From CBDCYN01 sp965224205 (GTDB lineage: Bacteria > Planctomycetota > Phycisphaerae > Phycisphaerales > Phycisphaeraceae), in NCBI GenBank assembly GCA_965224205.1, contig CBDCYN010000008.1, positions 1 to 64,000 of the forward strand: a DNA stretch of 64,000 nt, read 5' to 3'. This document shows, one piece after another, positions 9,726 through 18,305 of the stretch; the stretch's first letter is position 1; each line of letters opens with the position of its first letter. The position numbers and the translations under genes are program-made. The notes beneath the pieces were generated by a model. That model saw nothing but the letters and a program-made list of their open reading frames with translations. It made no database searches and was not told where the DNA came from.

Positions 9726-9869
9726 ATGTTATGGCTGTTGCTGGGTCTGATCATTCTTGCAGGTGTGTTCTTTGGGGCGGCTGCGCGACCCGGTGTTTGG
9801 GCGGCGTCACAGGCTCGTCTGCGAGGCGGGGCATGTATTCTGCTGGTGCTGGCTGGCTTTGTGGGGTAA
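9726..9869 (+). CDS. Possible small single-span membrane protein, end at IS boundary
   Basis: A 47-codon frame starting at an ATG preceded by AGGGTCAAC. It encodes a hydrophobic N-terminal helix (MLWLLLGLIILAGVFFGAAA), a short basic loop and a second hydrophobic patch. The TAA stop overlaps the first base of the rve-type insertion sequence that starts at about 9869, so the original protein may have been longer and cut by the insertion. Nothing identifies a function. It could equally be a chance frame in the flank of the IS. Confidence 0.3.
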   Translation: MLWLLLGLIILAGVFFGAAARPGVWAASQARLRGGACILLVLAGFVG

Positions 9870-10234
9870 TTAGCGGGCCAGCAAGATTGTGGGTGGTTGA
9901 TAACGGTGGTTGAGGATGGTGTTCAAGTTTTTAGCATCGTTATGGCGGCATGAGTTTCACCTTTCCGCTTTGCTTGCGCACAGACCTCTTCCAGCCCTGG
10001 CCCGCCGCGTATCACTTTTCAAAGAACGAATCCTGTCTCACGCCGCTAAGCGTGGTCGAAGTTCTGCGTCAATCTTGATGATTGGCAAATGCGGGTCATC
10101 ATCCAGGTGTTCACGCGCGACTTCAAACAAAGGCTCAACGTCGCCACACCAGCGGATCGGAATCGCCTCGGGTGCTCGCCGCCCTACAACTACTTCATCC
10201 GGGGTTAGGATCCCTAGCGACGCATGGGGACGAT

Positions 10235-10242
10235 ACCTATTG
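10235..10242. repeat. IS66 target-site duplication, left copy
   Basis: The octamer ACCTATTG directly abuts the left end of the IS66 element and recurs directly after its right end. Eight-base duplications are characteristic of IS66. Confidence 0.92.
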
Positions 10243-11855
10243 GTATCTGTTTAGCGTCTAGCCAGGCACGGGAGGGCGTTGGATTTTGAAATTCTGATCT
10301 GCTGATCGCGGTCTATAATCGGCCATCGATATAAAGGGATAAGATGGCGTTCGAAGGGCTGGGGTGCCCGCTTCACCATCGGTCAGGACGACACGACAGG
10401 AACAGCCAGGATGGCTCGACCCACCTACGATCAACTGCTTGAAATCATCGCCGAGAAAGACCGGCAGATCCTGCGACTCGAGAAGCGTGTGGCTCAACTC
10501 GAAGCTCGGGCCGGCCAACTCGAACAACGCCTCGAACAAGCCACGCGTTCGACCCAACGCCAAGCCGCGCCGTTCTCCAAGGGATCGCCCAAAACCCAGC
10601 CCAAGAAGCCCGGCCGCAAGGCGGGCAAGGCGTACGGCCCCAAAGCCCATCGGCCCCCACCCCCGCAACCCCCCGACGAGGTCATCGACGTGCCGTTGAC
10701 CCCGCGGTGTCCCGGCTGCGGCGGCGAGGCCCAAGAAGATCACGTGACCCATCAGTTCCAGGTCGAGATCCCCCGCCGGCCGGTGGTGCGACGTTTCGAC
10801 CTGCACGTGGGTTCATGCACGCGGTGTGGTCGACGCCTTCACCCCCGCCACCCGTTGCAGACCTCAGATGCCACGGGGGCGGCGGCCTCCCAGCTGGGGC
10901 CGGACCTTCAAGCCATGATCGTCCTGATGAAGGACAAGTACGGGCTGAGTTATGGCGACATCCAAGGCTTGCTCAAGCAGGTCTTCGGGATCTCGATCAC
11001 CCGTGGCGGTGCGACGCACGTCGTGCTACGTACGGCCCGACGCGGTCAATCTGTTTACGACGGCCTGCGTGACGTGGTGCGTCACAGCGACACGGTTTAC
11101 CCCGATGAAACCGGCTGGAAAGTCGGCGGATGGCTGCAGTGGATGTGGGTGTTCGTGACGAAGAAAGTCACGCTGTATGTCATCCGCCCCAGCCGCGGCG
11201 GCGAGGTGGTGCGGGACGTGTTGGGCAAGGACTATGCCGGGCGGATGATCCACGACGGCTGGTCGCCTTACGATTCTTTGGAACAGGCCACGCATCAGCA
11301 ATGCTTGGCGCATCTGCTTCGGCGGACGGGCATGTTGCTGGAGCAAGCCACGCGTGGGGCGGTGCGTTTCCCGCGGAAGGTCAAGGCGTTGTTGCTCGAT
11401 GCGCTGCGTCTTCGTGATCGACGCGACGCGGGAACGATCAGCGAGCATGGCTTGGCCTGTGCCCGCGGGCGATTGCGTAAGCGGTTGGACCGCTTGCTGG
11501 CTTGGCGTCTATCGCATCGTGGCAACCGAACGTTTCGCAATCACCTGGCTCGCCACGCCGATGAGATCCTCACGTTTCTGTATGAACCGGGGATCGAAGC
11601 GACCAACTGGCCCGCCGAGCAGGCGATCCGCCCGGCGGTGGTCAACCGCAAGGTCTTCGGCGGCAACCGTACGGCTGCGGGTGCTCGTGCTCAGGAAATT
11701 CTGGGCAGCGTCCTGACGACTTGTGATCAACACGCCCACGACGCGTTGGCTTTTCTGTCCCACCTCCTGCGTGCTGCCTCCGATCAGCACCCCGATCACC
11801 TGAGACGACTCATCTCAACCGCCCAGATTCAACCGGCTAACCGCTAAACAGATAC
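10243..11855 (+). mobile_element. IS66-family insertion sequence, copy 1 (1613 bp)
   Basis: The ends are GTATCTGTTTAGCG on the left and its exact reverse complement on the right, with partial pairing continuing for several more bases (TCTAGCC against GTTAGCC). It is flanked by an 8-bp direct repeat and sits inside the transposase gene of the rve-type IS copy A. It carries only the transposase, without the small accessory tnpA/tnpB genes, which matches the short single-gene IS66 subgroup (ISBst12-like). A second copy of the same length lies inverted at 44593-46205. Confidence 0.95.
10411..11847 (+). CDS. IS66-family transposase, copy 1
   Basis: A 478-residue transposase. Residues about 8-50 form a leucine-zipper-like coiled coil (EIIAEKDRQILRLEKRVAQL). 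A proline/lysine-rich linker follows, then a zinc-ribbon with CPGCGG and CTRCGRR at about residues 110-150. The DDE core starts around residue 165, with Asp in VYPDETGWKVG, Asp in MIHDGWSPYD and Glu in TNWPAEQAIRP. The ATG at 10411 has AGGAACAGCC upstream. The copy at 44601-46037 encodes the same protein, so the element moved or was duplicated recently. The stop codon lies within the right inverted repeat region. Confidence 0.95.
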   Translation: MARPTYDQLLEIIAEKDRQILRLEKRVAQLEARAGQLEQRLEQATRSTQRQAAPFSKGSPKTQPKKPGRKAGKAYGPKAHRPPPPQPPDEVIDVPLTPRCPGCGGEAQEDHVTHQFQVEIPRRPVVRRFDLHVGSCTRCGRRLHPRHPLQTSDATGAAASQLGPDLQAMIVLMKDKYGLSYGDIQGLLKQVFGISITRGGATHVVLRTARRGQSVYDGLRDVVRHSDTVYPDETGWKVGGWLQWMWVFVTKKVTLYVIRPSRGGEVVRDVLGKDYAGRMIHDGWSPYDSLEQATHQQCLAHLLRRTGMLLEQATRGAVRFPRKVKALLLDALRLRDRRDAGTISEHGLACARGRLRKRLDRLLAWRLSHRGNRTFRNHLARHADEILTFLYEPGIEATNWPAEQAIRPAVVNRKVFGGNRTAAGARAQEILGSVLTTCDQHAHDALAFLSHLLRAASDQHPDHLRRLISTAQIQPANR

Positions 11856-11863
11856 ACCTATTG
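11856..11863. repeat. IS66 target-site duplication, right copy
   Basis: Second copy of the octamer ACCTATTG. The uninterrupted copy C of the host IS carries a single site at the corresponding position (around 19015), confirming the insertion point. Confidence 0.92.
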
Positions 11864-13116
11864 TACCAGACGCTGTACCGATCCAGCCGCCGCTGGATCG
11901 ATCGAGTCGACAACACCATGAGCGACAACCGTTGCCATAATTTCAGAGTGCGGAATAGGCGTTCAACTTTCAGGTTGATGTGCCACGAGCCAACGCGTCC
12001 CTGGACAAGTTTGACGCCGAGCAGATTGAGTTTGGCCTCGAAGACTTTTTGGAATTGGCAGCCGTGATCTGTAATCAAAAACCGAAGTCGGCCTTCACGC
12101 TTGATCGCCTGTTGCAACAACGCGATCATCTGGGCGGTCGTCGGCGCGGTCCGGTAGACTTTCAAAGCGATCAGTCGTCGCGAGAATCCGTCCATGATCG
12201 CCGCAATACGCAGGTGCAGCCAGAGGAACCGCACGCTCGTCAAGTCCAGGTGCCAGACTCGATTCGGTTTCGTCGGGTTCATCAGGTGGGACGCTCGCAA
12301 AGTCGTGAATTTGTCAAGGTCAAACCTCTTTCGACTCGGCTGGGTCGGCGGGGGTTCTGTCAAGATTCTTCTCACCGTGGTCCGGCTGATCCGGATACCT
12401 GCCCGCAGGATGTGGCGAGCAATGGTCCGAGATCCAAACTCGCGTTCCGGGCACATACGACGGAGCTCATGGACGAGCCATCTCACGGCCTCATGGTACT
12501 TGTTCCAGGGTGGACTGCCGAACAACCGGTTGCCACGTTTCTTATTCTTCAACGCCTTGATCCAGGACCGCACCGTGTTGGGATGGAGCACAAACCGATC
12601 GGCCGCTTTTTTGGCCGACCAACCGCGGAGCCGCATTATTTGGAGGATCTCCACTCGTTGTTCTGGTGTATACTGGGGTCGTCGCTGAGGCTCGACTCTG
12701 GTCCGAAATCCGCGGAAGACCGACAGCTCGCGCTCGAGCATCCGGGCTTCCCAATGGGTATGGTCACGGCGGGCGATCAGACGTAGAACCGGCGACGGCA
12801 AAGAAGCCGCACGGGCCCGAGCCAACATGTAAGCACGGCTGAAAACGATCGCCACGGTGTCAATGAGTTGCCAGAAGGTGGTCGAAGGCGGCTTGGGCAT
12901 GAGTTCTCCGATAGCGTGTCAGGGGTTAACAGCCACGACATCATACAAGTATTTTAAGATAAACAGCTTGCATGAAAATGAAGAGTGCCTGGCACTGACA
13001 CATCGGACACCGTTAACAATCCCCTGGCCCACCTGGTAGCAACCAAAACCGACTGTCGGAACACCCCCGACCAGCGGTCATATCAACCTCTGCCTATCGC
13101 GTAGGGGGTATTAATT

Positions 13117-13164
13117 GTGAACGCCAAGCGGGTGTGTCGCCTGTACAAGGAAGAAGGATTGTCA
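13117..13164 (+). pseudogene. IS3-family orfB fragment
   Basis: The short stretch NAKRVCRLYKEEGLS matches the conserved helix found in IS3-family OrfB proteins (typically N-x-KRV-x-RL-x-REEGL). It begins right after the right end of rve-type IS copy A and loses similarity after about 16 codons, where the group II intron-like sequence begins. It is a scrap of a once larger element and codes for nothing functional. Confidence 0.55.
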
Positions 13165-13609
13165 ACCTGTCACCCCCTTGGCTCGGCCGGCGTTACCCGG
13201 CTTCATCGCTACTATGGGGTGATCCGACTTCTCGACGGGCTTCGCGTGGTTGTCGTTGCCTCCGCACACGCTACCGCCGTGGTTCGCACCGCGGACCCGA
13301 CGAGATCTCCTGGGGTAAGCGTCCATGATGTCCCGCCGCCACCGCCCCCACTACCCCCCCCTGGCCTCGGTCGGATATCGGGCGTCGTGCTGGGAGGCAC
13401 ACTCACCCGGCCAGGGCAGCCTTACGGGGATTCACTCGCGTTCGGTGCTGCGGCTCGCCTACAGCTTCCATCCCGCACGCCCTCACGGGATAGACGCGTC
13501 TCGGTATACGCCAGGACGCGACTCGTGCAGTTGCCATCAGCTCGCGGTTGCCTCCGACAGGCCCCGCAGAGGACTTACACCTCCGATCTTGAACGCATGC
13601 CCAGCGCAC
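13165..13609 (-). ncRNA. Truncated group II intron, 5' domain-I region
   Basis: Read on the minus strand from 13609, the sequence starts GTGCGC, the usual 5' end of bacterial group II introns. It continues with AGGTGTAAGTCCTC, GGGGCCTGTCGGAGGCAACC and GATGGCAACTGCACGAG, then GTAGGCGAGCCGCAGCA and GAGTGAATCCCCG, wording familiar from domain I of bacterial group II introns. Near 13190 it contains GATGAAGCCGGGTAACGCC, which often precedes the maturase gene. There is no maturase frame, domain V or 3' end: the element stops at the IS3 fragment. Identification rests on remembered consensus; an Rfam/Intron database comparison would settle it. Confidence 0.6.
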
Positions 13610-13656
13610 CTCCACCGCGGCCAACCCCCGGGAGACGAAAGTCCACCTTAATCTCC

Positions 13657-13681
13657 CCCCAAATGCGCCCAGCGCATGGGG
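13657..13681 (-). terminator. Hairpin downstream of the YHS-domain gene
   Basis: CCCC-AA-ATGCGC-CCA-GCGCAT-GGGG forms a strong stem (six perfect pairs plus four after a two-base bulge), 48 bp past the stop of the minus-strand YHS gene. There is no clean T-run on the minus strand, so termination may be weak or the hairpin may only protect the transcript end. The group II intron fragment begins about 50 bp further downstream. Confidence 0.5.
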
Positions 13682-13728
13682 AGTACCTCAAGTCAAACAC
13701 TCTCCAAGGCTTCCACCAGCGAACACGT

Positions 13729-14241
13729 TTACTGCGTATCCGCTGCCGCTGCTGCCGCCGCGGCTGTCATCTCGACCCAATGCTGTTCAGCTCTTGCTTG
13801 CAGGTTTTGCTCGTCGAGGTTCCACGGGATCTTGGTATTGAATTTTTCACCCTCGTACAGGTCATTGAAGAAAAGGTACAATTCCCCGTTGTACAATTTA
13901 AAGGTGTCGGGGTTGGCTTTGACCGTCGCCTTCTTCATCGCGACCGCAAAGGCGCAATACCCGCCGTACTTAGGAAGGTACCGGCCAGGGGTGACTGTAA
14001 AAGCCTCGTGGTTCTCTTTGCTCGAGAAATAGTAAATCACCCCATCGTGCTCGGCTTTGAAATCAGCACTGCCCTTGATCGCGGTATCTTGTTGGAAATA
14101 GGCCACGACGTCGTACCCGTCGATCGCCACGCCCGCCTCGGTCTTGCTCACGTCCGCTTCCGCAAAACACAAAGACCCTGCTACTGCCAGGACCAAATAC
14201 CAGACCCCTGTCGTTACCACATACGATATTTTTCTGGACAT
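13729..14241 (-). CDS. Secreted YHS-domain protein
   Basis: A 170-residue protein with a signal peptide (basic MSRKIS, hydrophobic to about residue 27, cleavage likely after CFA). The mature part has IDGYDVVAYFQQ, then a YHS-type core, YGGYCAFAVAMKK, followed by NPDTFKLYNGELYLFFND, the arrangement seen in stand-alone periplasmic YHS proteins. The YHS motif with its cysteine is found in proteins that bind metals or act near copper/heme enzymes; the role here is not defined. The C-terminus ends in a run of nine alanines encoded by GCN repeats, probably slippage-prone. The ATG at 14241 has an AGGAG site seven bases upstream. The gene stands alone. Confidence 0.85.
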   Translation of the reverse strand: MSRKISYVVTTGVWYLVLAVAGSLCFAEADVSKTEAGVAIDGYDVVAYFQQDTAIKGSADFKAEHDGVIYYFSSKENHEAFTVTPGRYLPKYGGYCAFAVAMKKATVKANPDTFKLYNGELYLFFNDLYEGEKFNTKIPWNLDEQNLQARAEQHWVEMTAAAAAAAADTQ

Positions 14242-15194
14242 CAGATACTCCTGATCAATTCATTATCCCTGATTGGCTAAAGCAACATCGTGTATCCGAA
14301 CGGTTTGTCTTACTATTGGTGATTGAATAGTGCACTTAACGAGCCGGGTGATCTAAGTGGCGGTTTTTCTGCAACCCTGTGTCCAAGGGCGATGAAGCAA
14401 ATTATTTAATCCTCAATAAGACGTTGCCTTTAGTTCGCTTCGGCTTGGCGTCGTCGATGCCTATCTCTCCTGGATGGAGCTAGAGCGTTTTCTAGGTTCG
14501 TGTAGCACCTCGTCGTCCCGCTAAAACAACATGATGGATTAGGGATCTTGATACACCCGTTAAAAAAAACACTCTAACAACGGACTAAATATTCGAACGT
14601 TGACTTACCACTAATTGTGTTTCTTGCGTGGCGAAATATTTCCATTGATATCGATTTAGGCGATAAATAGATCACTTTTAATGCCGCAAACAGACGGGGC
14701 ATGAACACAGCAGTCCGCTACCGTGGCTTGTTGCAAGCAGTGGGGATTCGAGCCCTGGCGATTGGGGCTGCACAAAACTAAGAAGCTGTTTCGAAATGCG
14801 GTATCGGGTGCCACTGGGCCGACCGCGATTAACACAGCTATATATCAGCAGCGATTAACTAGTTACGGCCACGGCTGATCGGCGCAAAACGATACACTAT
14901 ATTTCTTGGCCATCCGTGAGGAATAAATCCATCTCTTTGTGGCACCATAAATCGGGATACAGGGCGGATTAGAAAGAGTGTAGGTTCGTATCTCGGGGCT
15001 ATGAGAGATGATCCGGGCGGGTTCTAATTCCAAAATTCCGTGTGCCCATCGCATCATGCGTTCCAGGACCTGTCTTGACTCAAAAGAGTCATTTTTCATT
15101 CCCGTTTCTAGACCCTGGTTTTTTTTGTGGCTTGGCCTCTATTCAGGGCGAGCTGGGTGTTTCGTGGTGAACTGTTCAGAAAAGGAGCGTTAGG
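14242..15194. other. Gene-poor stretch with a transposase scrap
   Basis: About 950 bp without a convincing gene. A 78-codon minus-strand frame at 14863-15099 has no homology cue, no good start context and poor codon character. The only interpretable content is the transposase remnant at about 14697-14830. The composition is more AT-rich than the flanking genes, consistent with decayed sequence. The last 15 bases hold the ribosome-binding site of the next gene. Confidence 0.6.
14697..14830 (+). pseudogene. Transposase C-terminal remnant, IS1182-like
   Basis: A plus-strand translation gives AVRYRGLLQAVGIRALAIG then AAQN, and after a one-base loss KKLFRNAVSGATGPTAIN. This pattern (RYRGL...AQN-x-KKL) resembles the C-terminal end of IS1182/IS5-type transposases. 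The frameshift and the absence of the rest of the gene make it a relic. The family assignment is tentative. Confidence 0.4.
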
Positions 15195-16148
15195 ATGAAG
15201 ATGAAACGAATCGTGATGGTGATTGGTTTGTGCGTCATGGCCAGCCACAGCGCCTGGGCTGAAGGTCACGGCCACGATCAAGCGGGCGATCGGCCGGTGA
15301 CGATCCGGGCCGAGAGCGCCACGGGCTGGAACCGCCTGCTGGGGCAGGTGCGTTACCAGTGGGATTTCCTGCCGATGCCATTCGACATCGCCGGGGCCAA
15401 TACCGCGGCGGTACACAACCCCGACGGCGTTGAGCCGCTGCCCCTGACGCCCGACACGCCGATGGACGCCGTGTTAGCCACGGTGGCCGACCCGTTCCTG
15501 AACGTGATCTTCCCCGGCGCCCTGGACGCGTTCCCGCCCAACCCCGACGGGATCAACGTGCCGTTGCGTGACGTGGGCACGTGGACCAGTGGGCTGATCA
15601 ACCACCTCAACCGCGATGAGTTGAACCCGCTGGTCGACCACAGCCGGGTGACGCTGCCGTTCCAGGGTGACGCGTCGATCGCCACCCAAGCCCAGGCCGG
15701 CCCCGGCTCGCCCAACCCAATCACCCTTGGCGATTGGCTCAAGGCCTCGGGGATCATGCAGATCCACTGCCAACCAGACGGGACCACCCGCCTGCGCATC
15801 CAGGTCCGCGACCTGATCCCCAACCGGGCCTACACCGTCTGGGCCATGTGGCACCTGGCCGACGGGCGGATCTTCCCTCAACCCTATGGCGGCGCGCCCA
15901 ATGCGTTTATCACCGACAAGCACGGCAACGCCGAGTTCGAGCGCGAGCTGAATTTCTGCCCGCTGACGGCAGCCCGAGAAGGGATCGAGGGCAACCGGTT
16001 GTTGTCGATCATTACCCACCTGCACTCAGACCACATCCTCTACGGCGGCGTGCCCACCCCGACCGGCACTGGCTTCCCCCCCGGGACCGTGCTGCACATG
16101 CAGCTCGAATGGAACTTCCCCGGCGCCGGCATCCGGTTGATTGATTAA
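15195..16148 (+). CDS. Exported protein of unknown function
   Basis: A 317-residue protein with a clear Sec signal peptide (MKMKRIVMVIGLCVMASHSA, cleavage near AWA-EG) and a textbook AAAGGAG site eight bases before the ATG. The mature N-terminus is histidine-rich (EGHGHDQ). The C-terminal half contains GTTRLRIQVRDLIPNRAYTV followed by WAMWHLADGR and a glycine-rich end. That half looks like an all-beta fold with a pattern seen in uncharacterised secreted proteins in which a small-ligand or carbohydrate-binding sandwich is suspected. I do not recognise a family. It lies 240 bp upstream of the Tat-exported beta-helix protein in the same direction, so they may be functionally linked. No catalytic motif is visible. 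Confidence 0.8.
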   Translation: MKMKRIVMVIGLCVMASHSAWAEGHGHDQAGDRPVTIRAESATGWNRLLGQVRYQWDFLPMPFDIAGANTAAVHNPDGVEPLPLTPDTPMDAVLATVADPFLNVIFPGALDAFPPNPDGINVPLRDVGTWTSGLINHLNRDELNPLVDHSRVTLPFQGDASIATQAQAGPGSPNPITLGDWLKASGIMQIHCQPDGTTRLRIQVRDLIPNRAYTVWAMWHLADGRIFPQPYGGAPNAFITDKHGNAEFERELNFCPLTAAREGIEGNRLLSIITHLHSDHILYGGVPTPTGTGFPPGTVLHMQLEWNFPGAGIRLID

Positions 16149-16388
16149 TCGGTCGGTCACCAGAAGAATGGCGAGCGTTGGCGTCGTGCAATTGAACCCA
16201 CCCCACCCCGGGGTGTTGTCGCCACGCAGAACGCCTGATCGTCGATCTTGAATGGCCGACGATCAGGCCAAGCCATTCTTTCACGGGCATGTGGAAACAA
16301 CGGGCCTCGACCGAGCGATAGGAGGGGTCGCTCCACGCAGAGTCATCGCTATACGAACTGTTAGGTGTTTTGAAAAGAGAGGTATCCC

Positions 16389-17936
16389 ATGGATAGATGC
16401 AACCAAGCTGCGGTCTCACGACGGGAATTGTTAAAGGCATCGTTCGCGGCAGGCGCGGGGGCGCTGGTGGCTAGCCACCCCTTGCTGCCGGCCCACACAT
16501 CAAAGGCTTTCGCCGACGACGGGCCACCCGCGGCGGATCCTTTTCACCACGACAAGGGCCCCATCGGTTTTACGACGTTTGTCCACCCCAGTAGCGTTCT
16601 CGACGTCAATACATTTGAGATCGGCGCCGCCAGCCTGATCGACGCCTTTGTTCAGCTCAGCGGCAAGTCTGCCAAGATCGGGCATGCGGTCAATATCCAG
16701 GACAACGGGCGGCTGCTGGACTTCTCAGCCGGGGTCGGTCGCGGGAACCTGCAGCTAGGGGACGGGACGTTTACCGCTCACGGGGTCACCTTCATCGGTA
16801 ACGTGCGCATCGGCGAAGCCTGCGGGACCGGGATCAACGCCATCGTCCAAAATGCCCGGGTGGGCGATACCTCTTTTACCGGGTTGGCAGCCCAGATCCT
16901 GGGCCCTCATCCGTACCAGCCTATCGAGATCCCCGAAGCGAGCCTCGTCCTTTTCGGGGCCAGGATCCGCTCTCAAGCCGATGTGGCCGCGAACATCATC
17001 CCCGTCCCGGCGCCGTTTTCGGTCTTTTTCGCTGACGTCGATGAAGAGAACCTGGTCCTGGCCCGTGGGTTCAATCTGCTGTACCGCGCCGCAGCGAGGA
17101 TGATCCCCTTCTCCGCCGATGCGGGCAGCCCACGGAACCCCGGCGAGAACTTCCTCAATCTCGCCGACGCGTTCGGGAAGCAATCCGTAACCCCACCGAC
17201 CATCTACCGACGGGGCACAGGGGTGATCCCAGGCCGGCAAGCGACGCTGGGCGACTTGGGTTTCGGTTTGTTTGAACCCCTGAATCCCGTGCCCATGCCG
17301 TCAACCCCCGCGCCGGACCTCGGTGGATTGGGGTTGAACGCGCCGCCTTCGACAAGCCCCGACAGCGGCGCACGCTTCGTGATCCCATCGGTCCAATCCC
17401 CAGAATTGATCGCTGATGGCGCGATCGTGCTGGGGGGGTGTCGTTTAGCGGAAGGGGTTCGGGTCGGCCCCGGTTCTTACGTTTTAGGCGATGTGGCCCC
17501 GACCGTATCGGTCGGCCGCAACACCGTGATCGGCCGCCACTCGAGTTTGCACGAACTGACGTTTACGTCGTGCCGAGTCGGCGAAGACTGCGTGATCGGA
17601 GATCGAGTGGTGTTGCACGGCCCGGTGGAAGTCGGCGACCGGGTGACGATCGGGGACGGAGCGATCTTATTTGGTCCCAGGGTCCACAACGGGGTGAAGA
17701 TCGGCGCCCGAGCCTTGGTATTCGGCCCGGTCGAGGTCTTCGAAGATGTCCCGGACGACGCGATTGTGGTCGCCCCGGGCAACGAGTTCCTGATCGCGCC
17801 CTCGGCGCCTTCACAAGCACGGGCGACCCTGAAGCATTCTCGCGAGATGCTCAGCTATTGGCGTCGCGCTCAGGACCACGGCGGACACTGCGGCTGTGGG
17901 GTCGGTCAATTAATCAACGTCAGTGTATCGGTATGA
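16389..17936 (+). CDS. Tat-exported left-handed beta-helix protein, gamma-carbonic-anhydrase-like
   Basis: A 515-residue protein with a twin-arginine leader (SRRELLKASFAAGAGALVAS). Two blocks of hexapeptide-type repeats, at about residues 75-185 and 340-470, predict left-handed parallel beta-helices as in gamma-class carbonic anhydrases and acyltransferases (for example VGEDCVIGDRVVLHGPVEVG). The first block has the gamma-anhydrase framework IGHAVNIQDN and TAHGVTFIG. Compared with the archaeal Cam enzyme, one zinc-ligand histidine is kept (His131), but the other two positions hold non-ligands (Leu/Asp near residue 110, Ile136). It is therefore probably not a classical anhydrase; a structural, sugar- or metal-binding role is possible. 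The start ATG follows GAGAGG. A long proline-rich linker joins the two helices. Confidence 0.75.
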   Translation: MDRCNQAAVSRRELLKASFAAGAGALVASHPLLPAHTSKAFADDGPPAADPFHHDKGPIGFTTFVHPSSVLDVNTFEIGAASLIDAFVQLSGKSAKIGHAVNIQDNGRLLDFSAGVGRGNLQLGDGTFTAHGVTFIGNVRIGEACGTGINAIVQNARVGDTSFTGLAAQILGPHPYQPIEIPEASLVLFGARIRSQADVAANIIPVPAPFSVFFADVDEENLVLARGFNLLYRAAARMIPFSADAGSPRNPGENFLNLADAFGKQSVTPPTIYRRGTGVIPGRQATLGDLGFGLFEPLNPVPMPSTPAPDLGGLGLNAPPSTSPDSGARFVIPSVQSPELIADGAIVLGGCRLAEGVRVGPGSYVLGDVAPTVSVGRNTVIGRHSSLHELTFTSCRVGEDCVIGDRVVLHGPVEVGDRVTIGDGAILFGPRVHNGVKIGARALVFGPVEVFEDVPDDAIVVAPGNEFLIAPSAPSQARATLKHSREMLSYWRRAQDHGGHCGCGVGQLINVSVSV

Positions 17937-17955
17937 AACAGGCTCCGTCTGGCCG

Positions 17956-18305
17956 AATTAGCGGGCCAGCGAGATTGTGGGTGGTTGATAACGATGGATT
18001 AAGGATGGTGTTCAAGTTTTTAGCTTCTCTATGGCGGCATGGGTTTCAACCATCGGTTTCAATTGCGCGTAAATTTTCCGCTGTCCGGAATCGTCACGAA
18101 TCACTTGTCAAAGAACAATTCCTATGTCACGCCACGAGGCGTGGTCGAAGCGTTGCGTCGATCTTGATGATCGGTAGATGCGGATTATTTCCCAGGTGCA
18201 CACGCGCGACGTCGAGCGAAGGCTCGATGTCTCCGCACCAGCGAATCGGAATCGCCTCCGGTAAGGATCCTCCCGCAACCGCTTCATCCGGTGTCAAGAT
18301 TGCTA
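17956..18305 (-). mobile_element. rve-type IS, partial copy B
   Basis: Starts with the same AATTAGCGGGCCAGC edge as copy A, 20 bp after the stop of the beta-helix gene. It holds only the C-terminal part of the transposase (minus strand, 18127-18305, containing AIPIRWCGDIEPSLDVAR and ending PRLVA). Similarity stops where the IS5-type fragment begins, at a CTAG. This is the most diverged of the copies. Confidence 0.8.

Larger units (their letters stand above)
10038..12900 (-). pseudogene. rve-core transposase split by IS66 insertion (copy A)
   Basis: The transposase starts at the ATG at 12900 (GGAGAACTC upstream) and reads without a shift down to 11864. It then continues on the far side of the IS66 from 10242 to the TGA at 10038-10040. 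Rejoined, it is about 410 residues: an N-terminal helix-turn-helix (YTPEQRVEILQIMRLRGWSA), then an integrase core with Asp in HLDLTSV, Asp in ITDHGCQF and Glu in NLKVERLFRTLK. The reading frame is otherwise intact, so the IS66 insertion alone inactivated it. It resembles the IS3/IS481 superfamily of integrase-core transposases, but I cannot place it in a named family with certainty. Confidence 0.85.
9869..13110 (-). mobile_element. rve-type insertion sequence, copy A, interrupted by IS66
   Basis: The boundaries come from comparing copies in the window: the left edge begins ATTAGCGGGCCAGC, as in the copies at 17956 and 18642, and the right edge ends TATCGCGTAGGGGGTATT, as in the copy ending at 20268. 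Removing the IS66 element and one target repeat leaves about 1.62 kb, the same size as copy C (1.63 kb). The ends pair only weakly as inverted repeats, so the outermost bases are uncertain by a few. The single gene is a D-D-E integrase-core transposase on the minus strand. Confidence 0.75.

Noticed and set aside
13117..14280. A 387-codon plus-strand frame
   Set aside because: It runs through the IS3 scrap and intron fragment and then antisense to the YHS gene, which has a signal peptide, ribosome-binding site and recognisable domain.
14863..15099. A 78-codon minus-strand frame
   Set aside because: No start context, no motif, unusual composition; lies in decayed sequence.
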